Assembly: GCA_031279895.1 (NCBI GenBank) | Contig: JAITHR010000066.1 | Location: 1 to 8,634, forward strand | DNA length: 8,634 bases | DNA from: Spirochaetaceae bacterium | Lineage (GTDB): Bacteria > Spirochaetota > Spirochaetia > Treponematales > Breznakiellaceae | Direction of reading: 5' to 3' | Part shown: positions 1 through 5,473 of the stretch, piece by piece | Numbering within the stretch: position 1 is the first letter of the stretch | Layout of the letters: the number at the start of each line of letters is the position of its first letter | The notes under the pieces: generated by a model | Told to the model about the DNA's origin: nothing | What the model saw: only the letters and a program-made list of their open reading frames with translations | Databases searched by the model: none | Translations under genes and position numbers: made by a program

Positions 1-133
1 GTACCTCTCAAGGGCCTTTATAAAGGGACGCGCCAGTTTCAAAGTCCGAAGCACTATGGCGCAGGAGCTTAAACGGGTAAGTGCCGGCTCCCCGTCCCAA
101 TCCCACGCCTTTACCGGAGGCTGCGGGGGAAGC
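1..133 (-). other. Unassigned left edge; possible partial CDS on the minus strand
   Basis: The stretch lies just downstream of the metallo-hydrolase gene. One minus-strand frame stays open to the window edge and reads plausibly as protein near the edge (LRTLKLARPFIKALERY). A GTG at about position 52 could start it, but I see no ribosome binding site in front of it. Positions 111-131 contain GGAGGCTGC, the complement of a motif common in the intergenic repeats of this window, so part of the stretch may be repeat remnant. I cannot decide between the start of a further operon gene and non-coding DNA. Confidence 0.25.
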
Positions 134-1111
134 TTAGGTGCCGGCGCCGGCGAAACCGGAGGGGAAGGTTTCTTCCTGAATGAGTTCGCCGTTCTTGAAG
201 GTGAGGGACAGCCCCTCGCGGGACATAAGCATCTTAGGGGATTTGTATGCCCGATACTGATCGTTTATGGAGCGCAAAAGCTCGTCGTTGTACCGGGGGT
301 TGTAGTGAAAAGGGATAAGGTAGCGCACCTTCGCGCCTTCGGCGTTCTCCATGGCCATCCCGAAGGTAGAGTGGCCGAAACCCTGAACCGGACTTGCGGT
401 GTTGAGGTACTCTTCTTCGGTGTAGTGGGAATCGTGGATCATCACGTCCGCACCGTGCGCGAACTTAATCACCCGCACGTCCCCGCCGATATGACTTTCA
501 ATATCCCAGATGCAGGCAATCGAGGTTTGCTCTTCAGTATCCCGTATCCTGTAATAGAGCGCCCCCTGCTGGGGGTGGGACGGGGCAAACGCCTGCATCA
601 CCTCTATCTCAAAAAGCGGGGCGTCTTTTCTGGAGAGTTTAAAGAAGGGGTTGCCGTCATGACCGATATAAAACACCTGGCCGTCGTTCAGAATGCCGTG
701 CCTGCGTATGGACTTTAGGTCCTTGTACTCAATGGGAAAGGTCGGGGGGAGCATATTGCCCCGCAGGACACCGCCGACGTTTTTCCGCAGAACCTCCATG
801 CCCAGGATATGAATGACGCAGGACGAAAGGAAGTTGGGCGCGAAGAAATTAAAGCCTTCGGTATGGTCGGGATGGAGGTGGGTAAAAAGGAGCGGGAACG
901 ACGGGGAATACCGGCGGGAGAGTATGTCATTTCCGAGGGTGTAGCCGAACTTGATAAGGCCGGTGCCGGCGTCAATAATAACCGGCACCGCCATGCCGTC
1001 CCGGTTCTTTTTGACCACCTCGACGCAGGAGGTGTTGCCCCCGTAGAAAGCCATCTGCGGGTCCGCTACCGGATGACTGCCGCGTACCCCGTGAAAGTTA
1101 ATCGTTATCAT
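134..1111 (-). CDS. MBL-fold metallo-hydrolase (GVRGS-type, TaR3-like)
   Basis: Encodes 325 residues, predicted cytoplasmic with no signal peptide. The N-terminus carries FHGVRGSHPV (6-15) and YGGNTSCVEV (23-32), the signature of the metallo-beta-lactamase subgroup that opens GVRGSIP. The metal-binding motif is THLHPDH (77-83: H78, H80, D82, H83). Further likely ligands are H179 in SHPQQG, D203 in IWDIE and H269 in IPFHYNP. HDSHY (226-230) and FGHSTFGMA (245-253) are also typical of this subgroup. A two-metal hydrolase acting on a phosphodiester or similar bond is expected from the family, but the substrate is unknown. The last 20 or so residues are low-complexity. The ATG follows GAGGGA at a good distance. 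It is the last clear gene of the minus-strand cluster, 48 bases after the barrel-like gene, so it is probably co-transcribed. I see no terminator after it. The family call is secure; the biochemical role is not. Confidence 0.9.
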   Translation of the reverse strand: MITINFHGVRGSHPVADPQMAFYGGNTSCVEVVKKNRDGMAVPVIIDAGTGLIKFGYTLGNDILSRRYSPSFPLLFTHLHPDHTEGFNFFAPNFLSSCVIHILGMEVLRKNVGGVLRGNMLPPTFPIEYKDLKSIRRHGILNDGQVFYIGHDGNPFFKLSRKDAPLFEIEVMQAFAPSHPQQGALYYRIRDTEEQTSIACIWDIESHIGGDVRVIKFAHGADVMIHDSHYTEEEYLNTASPVQGFGHSTFGMAMENAEGAKVRYLIPFHYNPRYNDELLRSINDQYRAYKSPKMLMSREGLSLTFKNGELIQEETFPSGFAGAGT

Positions 1112-1132
1112 GTATTCCCTCTTTTTACGTCT

Positions 1133-1148
1133 TTCGCGCCTTCGCGCC
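1133..1148. repeat. 8-bp tandem direct repeat between two operon genes
   Basis: TTCGCGCC occurs twice back to back in the short gap between the barrel-like gene and the metallo-hydrolase gene. It lies just upstream of the hydrolase ribosome binding site, as read on the minus strand. No function is evident. Confidence 0.5.
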
Positions 1149-1159
1149 TGTTCCCTTGG

Positions 1160-1636
1160 CTACAGCCGGCTCCCGAAGCGCACGCCCAGTCCGAAAATAA
1201 AAGGGTAGCCCCCCCTGATATACGGCTCGATAAAATAATCCCCGTTTGAGAGAAGGCACTGAAACCCCGCCCCGATTCCCGCAAGGGCCGTTACGGTCGA
1301 GTTGTTTTTTTCAATGCCCACGCTCATGCCGAGGTCAAGCTGGACAAACAGCGTGGTAAAGAAGTATTTGCGGGCGAATACGGAAGGCTCAAGCACGGTG
1401 GTTACGGTAAAGTCGTCGCTTGCGTTAAGCGACACCCCGTTCATCATAAAATCAAAAATGCTGAATTCAACGTTTACCGCACGGCCAAACGCGCAGTTTT
1501 TATGGCTGTTCATGGTCGCCTCCACGTTCATGCCGAACCGCGGCGGATGGCTTTCCGCACCGGCGGGCATGGAAACGGCGAACAGGATCGGACACAGAAG
1601 AAAGGCCCCATACTTTTTTAGCGTACCCCACCTCAT
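1160..1636 (-). CDS. Small exported beta-barrel-like protein, unknown function
   Basis: Encodes 158 residues. The N-terminus is a clear signal peptide: basic start (MRWGTLKKYG), hydrophobic core (AFLLCPILFAVSM) and a likely signal peptidase I site at AGA/ES near residue 27. The mature part alternates hydrophobic and polar residues (for example FFTTLFVQLDLGMSVGI and LAGIGAGFQCLL) and ends in FGLGVRFGSRL. This looks like a short outer-membrane beta-barrel or a periplasmic beta-sandwich, of the kind common in spirochaetes. The usual terminal aromatic residue is absent, so outer-membrane insertion is less certain than for the protein at 4524-5195. The ATG overlaps the stop of the chorismate mutase gene as ATGA, so translation is probably coupled. 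I do not recognise a named family. Reality of the gene is well supported; location and role are inference. Confidence 0.75.
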   Translation of the reverse strand: MRWGTLKKYGAFLLCPILFAVSMPAGAESHPPRFGMNVEATMNSHKNCAFGRAVNVEFSIFDFMMNGVSLNASDDFTVTTVLEPSVFARKYFFTTLFVQLDLGMSVGIEKNNSTVTALAGIGAGFQCLLSNGDYFIEPYIRGGYPFIFGLGVRFGSRL

Positions 1637-2091
1637 ACCTTATCATCATCCTTATAAGGAGATGCGCTCGCGGCTTCACGCTTGAGCGCGTTTGTTTGAG
1701 TATACGCCATAGGGTCGGAATCCGCAAGACGAACCCTGTCCGGCCTGAGGGATTCGGCGCCGTTCCGGTAGATATGTACCGGCTCTCCCGCCATATAGCA
1801 GTGCGCCAGCACGCGGATAATACGCGGGGGGGCCTCCGCCGCGTCCGCCTCCTGCACCGCGAAGAGCGCCGTGTCCGTTGCCCGTCCGCTCCGGCGGAGT
1901 GCCGCCGCCGGGTTCTCCGCGTTAAGGTCCTTCGTAACCGAGAATATAAGGGACACCAGGTCCTCCTCGCGACACCGGTTTCTCCCCAGAAGCTCGTCAT
2001 ACAGCGCCGCCACCTGGAGGGTGATGTCCGCTTTTTCGTTTCGCGCACAGGTCGCGCCGCGCAGGGCTTTAAGACGCTTTCCCCTCTTCAC
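1633..2091 (-). CDS. aroH: Chorismate mutase, AroH (monofunctional) type
   Basis: Converts chorismate to prephenate, the branch step toward phenylalanine and tyrosine. The 152 residues align over their first 125 or so with Bacillus subtilis AroH. Active-site equivalents visible here are R11 (LRGAT), R66 (AAALRR), E81 (VQEAD), R93 (IIRV), Y108 (HIY) and R116 (SLRPD). The Cys75 position of B. subtilis appears to be Ala here and Phe57 appears to be Asn. The B. subtilis enzyme has 127 residues, so this one carries a polar tail of about 25 residues. The frame is open further upstream, but I chose the GTG at 2091 because the protein then begins just before the conserved RGAT strand, and because this GTG overlaps the stop of the membrane-protein gene as GTGA, with GGGGAG upstream. 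The 3' end overlaps the next gene as ATGA. No other aromatic-pathway gene is present. Confidence 0.9.
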   Translation of the reverse strand: MKRGKRLKALRGATCARNEKADITLQVAALYDELLGRNRCREEDLVSLIFSVTKDLNAENPAAALRRSGRATDTALFAVQEADAAEAPPRIIRVLAHCYMAGEPVHIYRNGAESLRPDRVRLADSDPMAYTQTNALKREAASASPYKDDDKV

Positions 2092-2447
2092 GGCTCCACG
2101 CTCCCCGCGCCCCGCGTAAGAACCACGATAAACGCCGCAAAGAGCGCCACGGCTATACCGAAAACGCCGATGAAAACATAGGAGACGAGGCTTCGGACAT
2201 ACCTGATTCTGCCGCGGTAGATGAGGTAGCAGTCCAGCGCCACCCCGTAACCGGCAGAGACCCACAGGAACAGCCCCATGCCCTCGCCCAGACGGAGGAG
2301 GCGCAGCTGGGTGCGGTCCATAAAGCCTTGCGCCGTGCCGAGGCAATAGAGAAAAATGACCATGAGGCACAGCCCCAAAAAGAGCGTAACCGTCCGTTTT
2401 ACCAGAATAACCAGAATGGGCTTTCTTTCAGGCCGCATAATTTTCAT
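2088..2447 (-). CDS. Small three-helix membrane protein, unknown function
   Basis: Encodes 119 residues from the ATG at 2447. Three hydrophobic stretches are visible: about residues 10-35 (ILVILVKRTVTLFLGLCLM), about 53-72 (MGLFLWVSAGYGVALDCY) and about 85-112 (SYVFIGVFGIAVALFAAF). Short basic or polar links separate them, so it is a predicted inner-membrane protein. I recognise no domain. The start is uncertain: no strong ribosome binding site precedes 2447, an ATG three codons later is possible, and an in-frame TTG about 40 bases upstream is another candidate. It heads the minus-strand cluster, and its stop overlaps the GTG of the chorismate mutase gene. A role with that enzyme is not implied by the sequence; sharing a transcript is likely. 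Confidence 0.7.
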   Translation of the reverse strand: MKIMRPERKPILVILVKRTVTLFLGLCLMVIFLYCLGTAQGFMDRTQLRLLRLGEGMGLFLWVSAGYGVALDCYLIYRGRIRYVRSLVSYVFIGVFGIAVALFAAFIVVLTRGAGSVEP

Positions 2448-2628
2448 GGATACCAGTGTACCCGACCGGCCTGCCTCTCTCAAGTGGTTCCGTCCGCGCC
2501 GGAGGGTTGCGTAAGACGGCGTATTCGTGTAATCTTTGCAATAAAGCAATCGGTAAAAACGATTAAAAACGATTATTGAGAGAAAAACAAATAAAAAACA
2601 GCGGAAAATACAGAGGAGGCATACAAGG
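2448..2628. promoter_or_regulatory. Divergent intergenic region, probable promoters for both directions
   Basis: This gap lies between the head of the minus-strand cluster and pgi and is markedly AT-richer from about 2520 on than the surrounding DNA. It contains TTGCAATAAAGCAA (2536-2549, inverted TTGC/GCAA) and a perfect 10-bp tandem repeat AAAAACGATT at 2555-2564 and 2565-2574. No confident -35/-10 pair can be picked by eye for either strand. The pgi ribosome binding site GAGGAGG is at 2613-2619. Confidence 0.45.
2555..2574. repeat. Tandem AAAAACGATT pair in divergent promoter region
   Basis: Two exact, adjacent copies of AAAAACGATT with 10-bp spacing, about one helical turn. They sit 55 bases before the pgi start and 108 bases or more before the divergent gene. 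The spacing would suit a protein binding the same helix face twice, but chance is possible in an AT-rich stretch. Confidence 0.5.
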
Positions 2629-4209
2629 ATGCAGTATCTCGATTTTGACAGGACCGGCGCGTATAAGAAACTTTCGGATCTGGCGGCCCGGGGGAAGTCT
2701 TTTGATTTCGGCGCCCTGCTCACGTCCGAGCGGGTGGCGGCAAGCACGGCTCCTATGGCGGGCGGCCTAATCTATTCGTGGGCCGCGAAAGCGGTGGATG
2801 CGCCGGTCGTCTCAACCCTCCAGAACCTCTCTGAGGAACAGGAGCTTATCGGGAAGTATAAGGCCCTTCTCGACGGGGAAACCGTGAATACCGGCGAGAA
2901 CCGGATGGTTCTGCACCATCTCCTGCGGGGGCAGACCGGAAAACGGGTGAGCCACGGGGGGAAGGACTTAGGCTCTTTCTACCGGCTTGAGCTTGACCGC
3001 TTCTCCGCGTTTTCCGAGAATGTGCGTAACGGTACCATACGCGGCTCCACAGGCAAGGCGTTTACCGTGGCTGCCCAGATAGGCATCGGCGGCTCCGACC
3101 TGGGTCCCCGCGCCTTGTATCTGGCGCTGGAACAGTGGGCCGCATCCGAGGGGAAGCGCAGTCTGCGGGGAGTTTTTATCTCCAATGTGGATCCTGACGA
3201 CGCGGCGCAGGTTACGGGCTCCATTCCCCTTGAAGAGACCATTTTCATTCTGGTCTCAAAGAGCGGAACCACCCAGGAGACGCTGGCCAACGAACTCTTT
3301 GTGAAAGAGAAGCTGGGTAAAGCCGGCCTTGACCCCAGTAAGCACATCGTGGCGGTAACCAGTGAAACAAGCCCCCTCGCCCACAATCCGGCGTACCTCG
3401 ATTCGTTTTATATCGACGACTTTATCGGCGGGCGCTACTCGTCCACGTCGGCGGTAGGCGGGGTCATCCTTTCTCTGGCCTTCGGGCCGGACACGTTTAA
3501 GGAGCTTCTTGACGGCGCGCGCGAGGCGGACACGTTGGCGCTGGAGCCGAACCTCCTTGGGAACGCCGCGCTTCTTGACGCGGCTATCGGAGTATGGGAG
3601 CGGAACTTTCTGGACTACCCGGCTACCGCGATACTGCCGTACAGTCAGGCGCTCTCCCGTTTTCCGGCGCACCTCCAGCAGCTCGACATGGAATCCAACG
3701 GCAAGCGGGTCAACCGGAACGGCCAGCCCCTGACGTACTCCACAGGGCCCGTTATCTTCGGAGAACCCGGAACCAACGGCCAACATTCTTTTTACCAGCT
3801 CCTCCACCAGGGTTCCGCTATCGTCCCCCTCCAATTCGTGGGCTTTACCGAGAGCCAGATGCGGGAGGACGTGTCGGTGGAAGGGTCTACCAGTCAGGTC
3901 AAGCTCAACGCGAACCTTGCGGCTCAAATCGTGGCGTTTGCCAAGGGGAAGGGCGACCCGAACCGGAACAAGGAGTTTCCGGGCGGCAGGCCCTCAAGCC
4001 TCATCTACGGCCAGCGCCTTACTCCCAAAACCCTCGGCTCCCTCCTTGCCCACTTTGAGAACAAGGTTATGTTTCAGGGCTTTATCTGGAACCTCAACAG
4101 TTTTGATCAGGAAGGGGTGCAGTTAGGCAAAGTGCTTGCAAGGAAAGTGTTGGCAGGAAACAGCGGCGACGGCGCCCTTGAAGCCTACGCGAAACTCCTC
4201 GGCATCTAA
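2629..4209 (+). CDS. pgi: Glucose-6-phosphate isomerase
   Basis: Interconverts glucose 6-phosphate and fructose 6-phosphate in glycolysis and gluconeogenesis; cytoplasmic. At 526 residues it is near the usual length of bacterial Pgi (about 450-550). Visible family motifs in order: IGIGGSDLGP (151-160), the sugar-phosphate loop SKSGTTQET (210-218), the signature IGGRYSSTSAVG (266-277), MESNGKR with the catalytic Glu at 355, GEPGTNGQHSFYQLLHQG (378-395) with the catalytic His at 386, and the C-terminal signature FDQEGVQLGK (492-501) with the active-site Lys at 501. The ATG lies 9 bases after a strong GAGGAGG (2613-2619). The gene is intact and stands alone: repeat DNA follows it and the upstream cluster is divergent. 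All key residues are present, so an active enzyme is expected. Confidence 0.98.
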   Translation: MQYLDFDRTGAYKKLSDLAARGKSFDFGALLTSERVAASTAPMAGGLIYSWAAKAVDAPVVSTLQNLSEEQELIGKYKALLDGETVNTGENRMVLHHLLRGQTGKRVSHGGKDLGSFYRLELDRFSAFSENVRNGTIRGSTGKAFTVAAQIGIGGSDLGPRALYLALEQWAASEGKRSLRGVFISNVDPDDAAQVTGSIPLEETIFILVSKSGTTQETLANELFVKEKLGKAGLDPSKHIVAVTSETSPLAHNPAYLDSFYIDDFIGGRYSSTSAVGGVILSLAFGPDTFKELLDGAREADTLALEPNLLGNAALLDAAIGVWERNFLDYPATAILPYSQALSRFPAHLQQLDMESNGKRVNRNGQPLTYSTGPVIFGEPGTNGQHSFYQLLHQGSAIVPLQFVGFTESQMREDVSVEGSTSQVKLNANLAAQIVAFAKGKGDPNRNKEFPGGRPSSLIYGQRLTPKTLGSLLAHFENKVMFQGFIWNLNSFDQEGVQLGKVLARKVLAGNSGDGALEAYAKLLGI

Positions 4210-4216
4210 CCCCCGA

Positions 4217-4351
4217 GCCCGTCTCCGACGGTTTCAACGGCTTCCCGCCTCGCGGCTCACACCCGATCTGTCCGCTTAGGGGCGGGGCGCGGTTCGGAGC
4301 GCGGGTGTGGTAAGCGGACAATCGTTGTTCGGGGCGCGTCGCGGGAAGCCG
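4217..4351. repeat. Imperfect palindromic (MITE-like) element, copy 1
   Basis: This sits just after pgi. It contains nested inverted repeats: outer arms GGCTTCCCGC (4239-4248) and GCGGGAAGCC (4341-4350), and inner arms TGTCCGCTTA (4269-4278) and TAAGCGGACA (4311-4320), with exactly 20 bases between outer and inner arm on each side. From 4221 it aligns with the element at 8128: both share GTCTCCGACGGTT, CTTCCCGC, CACACCC and GTTGTTCGGGGCGCGT in the same order. No coding potential is apparent. It could fold as a long hairpin in RNA and may act as a terminator or processing site for pgi. It resembles a non-autonomous mobile element or REP-like repeat; no transposase is nearby. Confidence 0.65.
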
Positions 4352-4363
4352 CTACCAGGGGGT

Positions 4364-4385
4364 TTGGGGGAACCGGTTCCCCCAA
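4364..4385. terminator. 22-bp perfect palindrome, possible hairpin terminator or protein site
   Basis: The core GGGGGAACCGGTTCCCCC (4366-4383) extends by TT on the left and AA on the right to a 22-bp exact palindrome. As RNA it gives a 9-bp stem with a CCGG loop. No run of T follows it, so simple intrinsic termination is doubtful. It could equally be a binding site for a dimeric protein. Confidence 0.35.
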
Positions 4386-4412
4386 GTCTCTTGCCTAAAA
4401 AGTACGCTGTCG

Positions 4413-4470
4413 CCGTCCGCTTAGGGGCGTGGTAAGCGGACAGTCGTGGTTCGGGCGCGTGGCAGGAAGC
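4413..4470. repeat. Shortened copy of the palindromic element
   Basis: GTCCGCTTAGGGGCG (4415-4429) repeats 4270-4284, and the following GTGGTAAGCGGACA then continues as at 4307-4320. The roughly 22 bases lying between these in copy 1 are missing here. The result is a compact hairpin with 9-bp arms GTCCGCTTA/TAAGCGGAC (4415-4423, 4433-4441) and a 9-base loop. The downstream part to GGAAGC (about 4470) also matches copy 1. This looks like a deletion derivative. Confidence 0.65.
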
Positions 4471-4473
4471 TTT

Positions 4474-4496
4474 TGTGCCACCCGCCGCCGGCGGGC
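4474..4496 (-). repeat. Inverted fragment of the 63-bp module, left flank of barrel gene
   Basis: These 23 bases are the exact reverse complement of 5199-5221, the first part of the GC-rich module after the barrel gene. The core CCGCCGGCGG is itself palindromic. The fragment ends 14 bases before the barrel-gene ribosome binding site. Confidence 0.8.
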
Positions 4497-4510
4497 GGAG
4501 GCTGTAAATA

Positions 4511-4516
4511 AGGAGG
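4511..4516 (+). promoter_or_regulatory. Ribosome binding site that fixes the barrel-protein start
   Basis: A perfect AGGAGG stands 7 bases before the ATG at 4524. An in-frame TTG at 4518 lies only one base after it, too close to be used, so the ATG is the start. Confidence 0.85.
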
Positions 4517-4523
4517 ATTGGCT

Positions 4524-5195
4524 ATGAAAATATACGGTTTATGGGTGGTGTTTTTCTGCGCTGCTTTGCATATATACGGGGAAACACTCTTTAATTTCAA
4601 TACCGGTTGGTCTTTTTATAAAGAAAAACAATCGGAATCACTCTATTACGGCCCGCAGTTCGATCTTGGCGCCTCGTTTTATCACCGCGCCGCACCGGTG
4701 GGCTTTTTTGTCGATTATCTTATTGCCGCCCGAAGCGCGGGGGATGTCTCCGACACTCAGGCGGCGGAAAAGGCGTCTCCGGTGCTTATTACCGAGTTCG
4801 GCATTGCCATAGGCCCCTCGTTTATCTGGCGCCTCCATCCCTATATAAGCGCTCTTTTTTCAGTGGGGACCTTCTGGTCCGTATCCGACGCGACATTCTC
4901 TTACGACGACGACCGGTATTACCTGTCGGATGGCCAGTACGTTTCGCTTTCCGAAATCAATATGGGGCTTGCGGGGGATATTTCCCTTTTAGTCCGCATA
5001 GGAAAATGGTTCTTTTTCAAAACCGGCGTCAACGGCATCTGGACCTTTTTTAAAAGCCCGACACCAAACGAAACCGTATCCGATACCGACGCTTCCCGAG
5101 CCATAAGCAGGAAGCGGTACGGAAACGTGATTAACCCGCTGTACACATTCGGCGTAACCCCCTACTTCGGCATCGGCATCGGCTTTCTCTTCTAA
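4524..5195 (+). CDS. Predicted outer-membrane beta-barrel protein, unknown function
   Basis: Encodes 223 residues. The N-terminus is a signal peptide (MKIYGLWVVFFCAALHIYG, cleavage probably after residue 19 or so). The mature part is rich in aromatic residues and in alternating beta-strand patterns such as FGIAIGPSFIW, YISALFSVGTFW and WFFFKTGVNGIW. It ends in TPYFGIGIGFLF with a terminal Phe, the usual C-terminal signal for outer-membrane barrel assembly. An acidic, loop-like stretch SYDDDRYYLSDGQYVS lies near the middle. Length suits a barrel of about eight strands. No lipobox is visible. Repeat DNA bounds the gene on both sides, including a perfect 23-bp inverted pair, so it is probably a single-gene unit. 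It is less GC-rich than its neighbours, which could mean different ancestry or simply aromatic-rich composition. No named family is recognised. Confidence 0.8.
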   Translation: MKIYGLWVVFFCAALHIYGETLFNFNTGWSFYKEKQSESLYYGPQFDLGASFYHRAAPVGFFVDYLIAARSAGDVSDTQAAEKASPVLITEFGIAIGPSFIWRLHPYISALFSVGTFWSVSDATFSYDDDRYYLSDGQYVSLSEINMGLAGDISLLVRIGKWFFFKTGVNGIWTFFKSPTPNETVSDTDASRAISRKRYGNVINPLYTFGVTPYFGIGIGFLF

Positions 5196-5198
5196 CCA

Positions 5199-5328
5199 GC
5201 CCGCCGGCGGCGGGTGGCACAGCATGGCCGCCTGTTGTTTCCGAACGGTGCAACACCCTGTCCGCCGGCGGCGCCGGAGGCACAGCATGGCCGCCTGTTG
5301 TTTCCGAATGGTGCAACACCCTGTCCGG
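5199..5328 (+). repeat. Two tandem copies of a 63-bp GC-rich module
   Basis: Each copy has CCGCCGGCGGCG followed by GGCACAGCATGGCCGC and, further on, GTGCAACACCCTGTCCG. Over 49 bases, 5216-5264 and 5279-5327 differ at one site (C at 5246, T at 5309), so the duplication looks recent. A short internal stem TGTTG/CAACA is possible. The first copy begins 4 bases after the stop of the barrel gene. The module translates openly with a 21-residue period (AQHGRLLFPNGATPCP), but I see no reason to call it a gene. Confidence 0.85.
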
Positions 5329-5473
5329 TGAGCGGGCTTGCACAGCCCAGGCGCGGCTACGCTTCGCGCAGCCTCCGGCACTTCGGGAGCCGTGCGTTGT
5401 TGTGCGCAGTGAGGGGCGGGGCGCAGCCTCCGGCTGTTGACAGGGGGGAGGGGGAAGGTGGATTATAAGGTTT
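5329..5473. repeat. Further repeat-derived DNA before the activase gene
   Basis: AGGCGCGGCTACGCT (5349-5363) recurs exactly at 8105-8119. GCAGCCTCCGGCTGTT (5423-5438) recurs exactly at 8385, 8511 and 8574. GCACTTCGGG (5378-5387) recurs at 8461. AGCC/GGCT can pair as small hairpins. With 5199-5328 it fills the whole 278-base gap between the barrel gene and the corrinoid-activase gene. No promoter, riboswitch or small gene is recognisable, although the activase promoter should lie here unless the barrel-gene transcript reads through. Confidence 0.65.

Noticed and set aside
56..718. Long plus-strand open frame opposite the metallo-hydrolase gene
   Set aside because: The minus-strand frame has unmistakable family motifs. 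The plus frame has no recognisable domain and is a by-product of GC-rich codon use.
1633..1660. FLAG-like peptide YKDDDK at the chorismate mutase C-terminus
   Set aside because: It is a partial chance match. The codons run into a natural ATGA overlap with the next gene, and there is no sign of a construct.
2092..2370. Longer upstream start for the chorismate mutase frame
   Set aside because: The upstream part is Pro/Arg/Gly-rich, overlaps the membrane-protein gene entirely and precedes the first conserved strand. The GTG at 2091 fits the family and the GTGA overlap.
3256..3927. 223-residue minus-strand open frame inside pgi
   Set aside because: It is antisense to well-conserved Pgi motifs, with a basic, low-complexity translation and no domain.
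4210..4517. tRNA or small RNA gene
   Set aside because: No cloverleaf, T-loop consensus or known RNA fold is recognisable. The pairing present is accounted for by the palindromic repeats.
5214..5468. Small plus-strand protein starting MAQHGRLLFPNGATPCP
   Set aside because: It is encoded wholly by tandem repeat DNA, starts at a GTG without a ribosome binding site, and the same start recurs within the repeat at 8032.
5330..5473. Cobalamin riboswitch before the corrinoid activase gene
   Set aside because: It would make biological sense, but I cannot find a B12 box or the conserved core. The sequence is explained by repeats.
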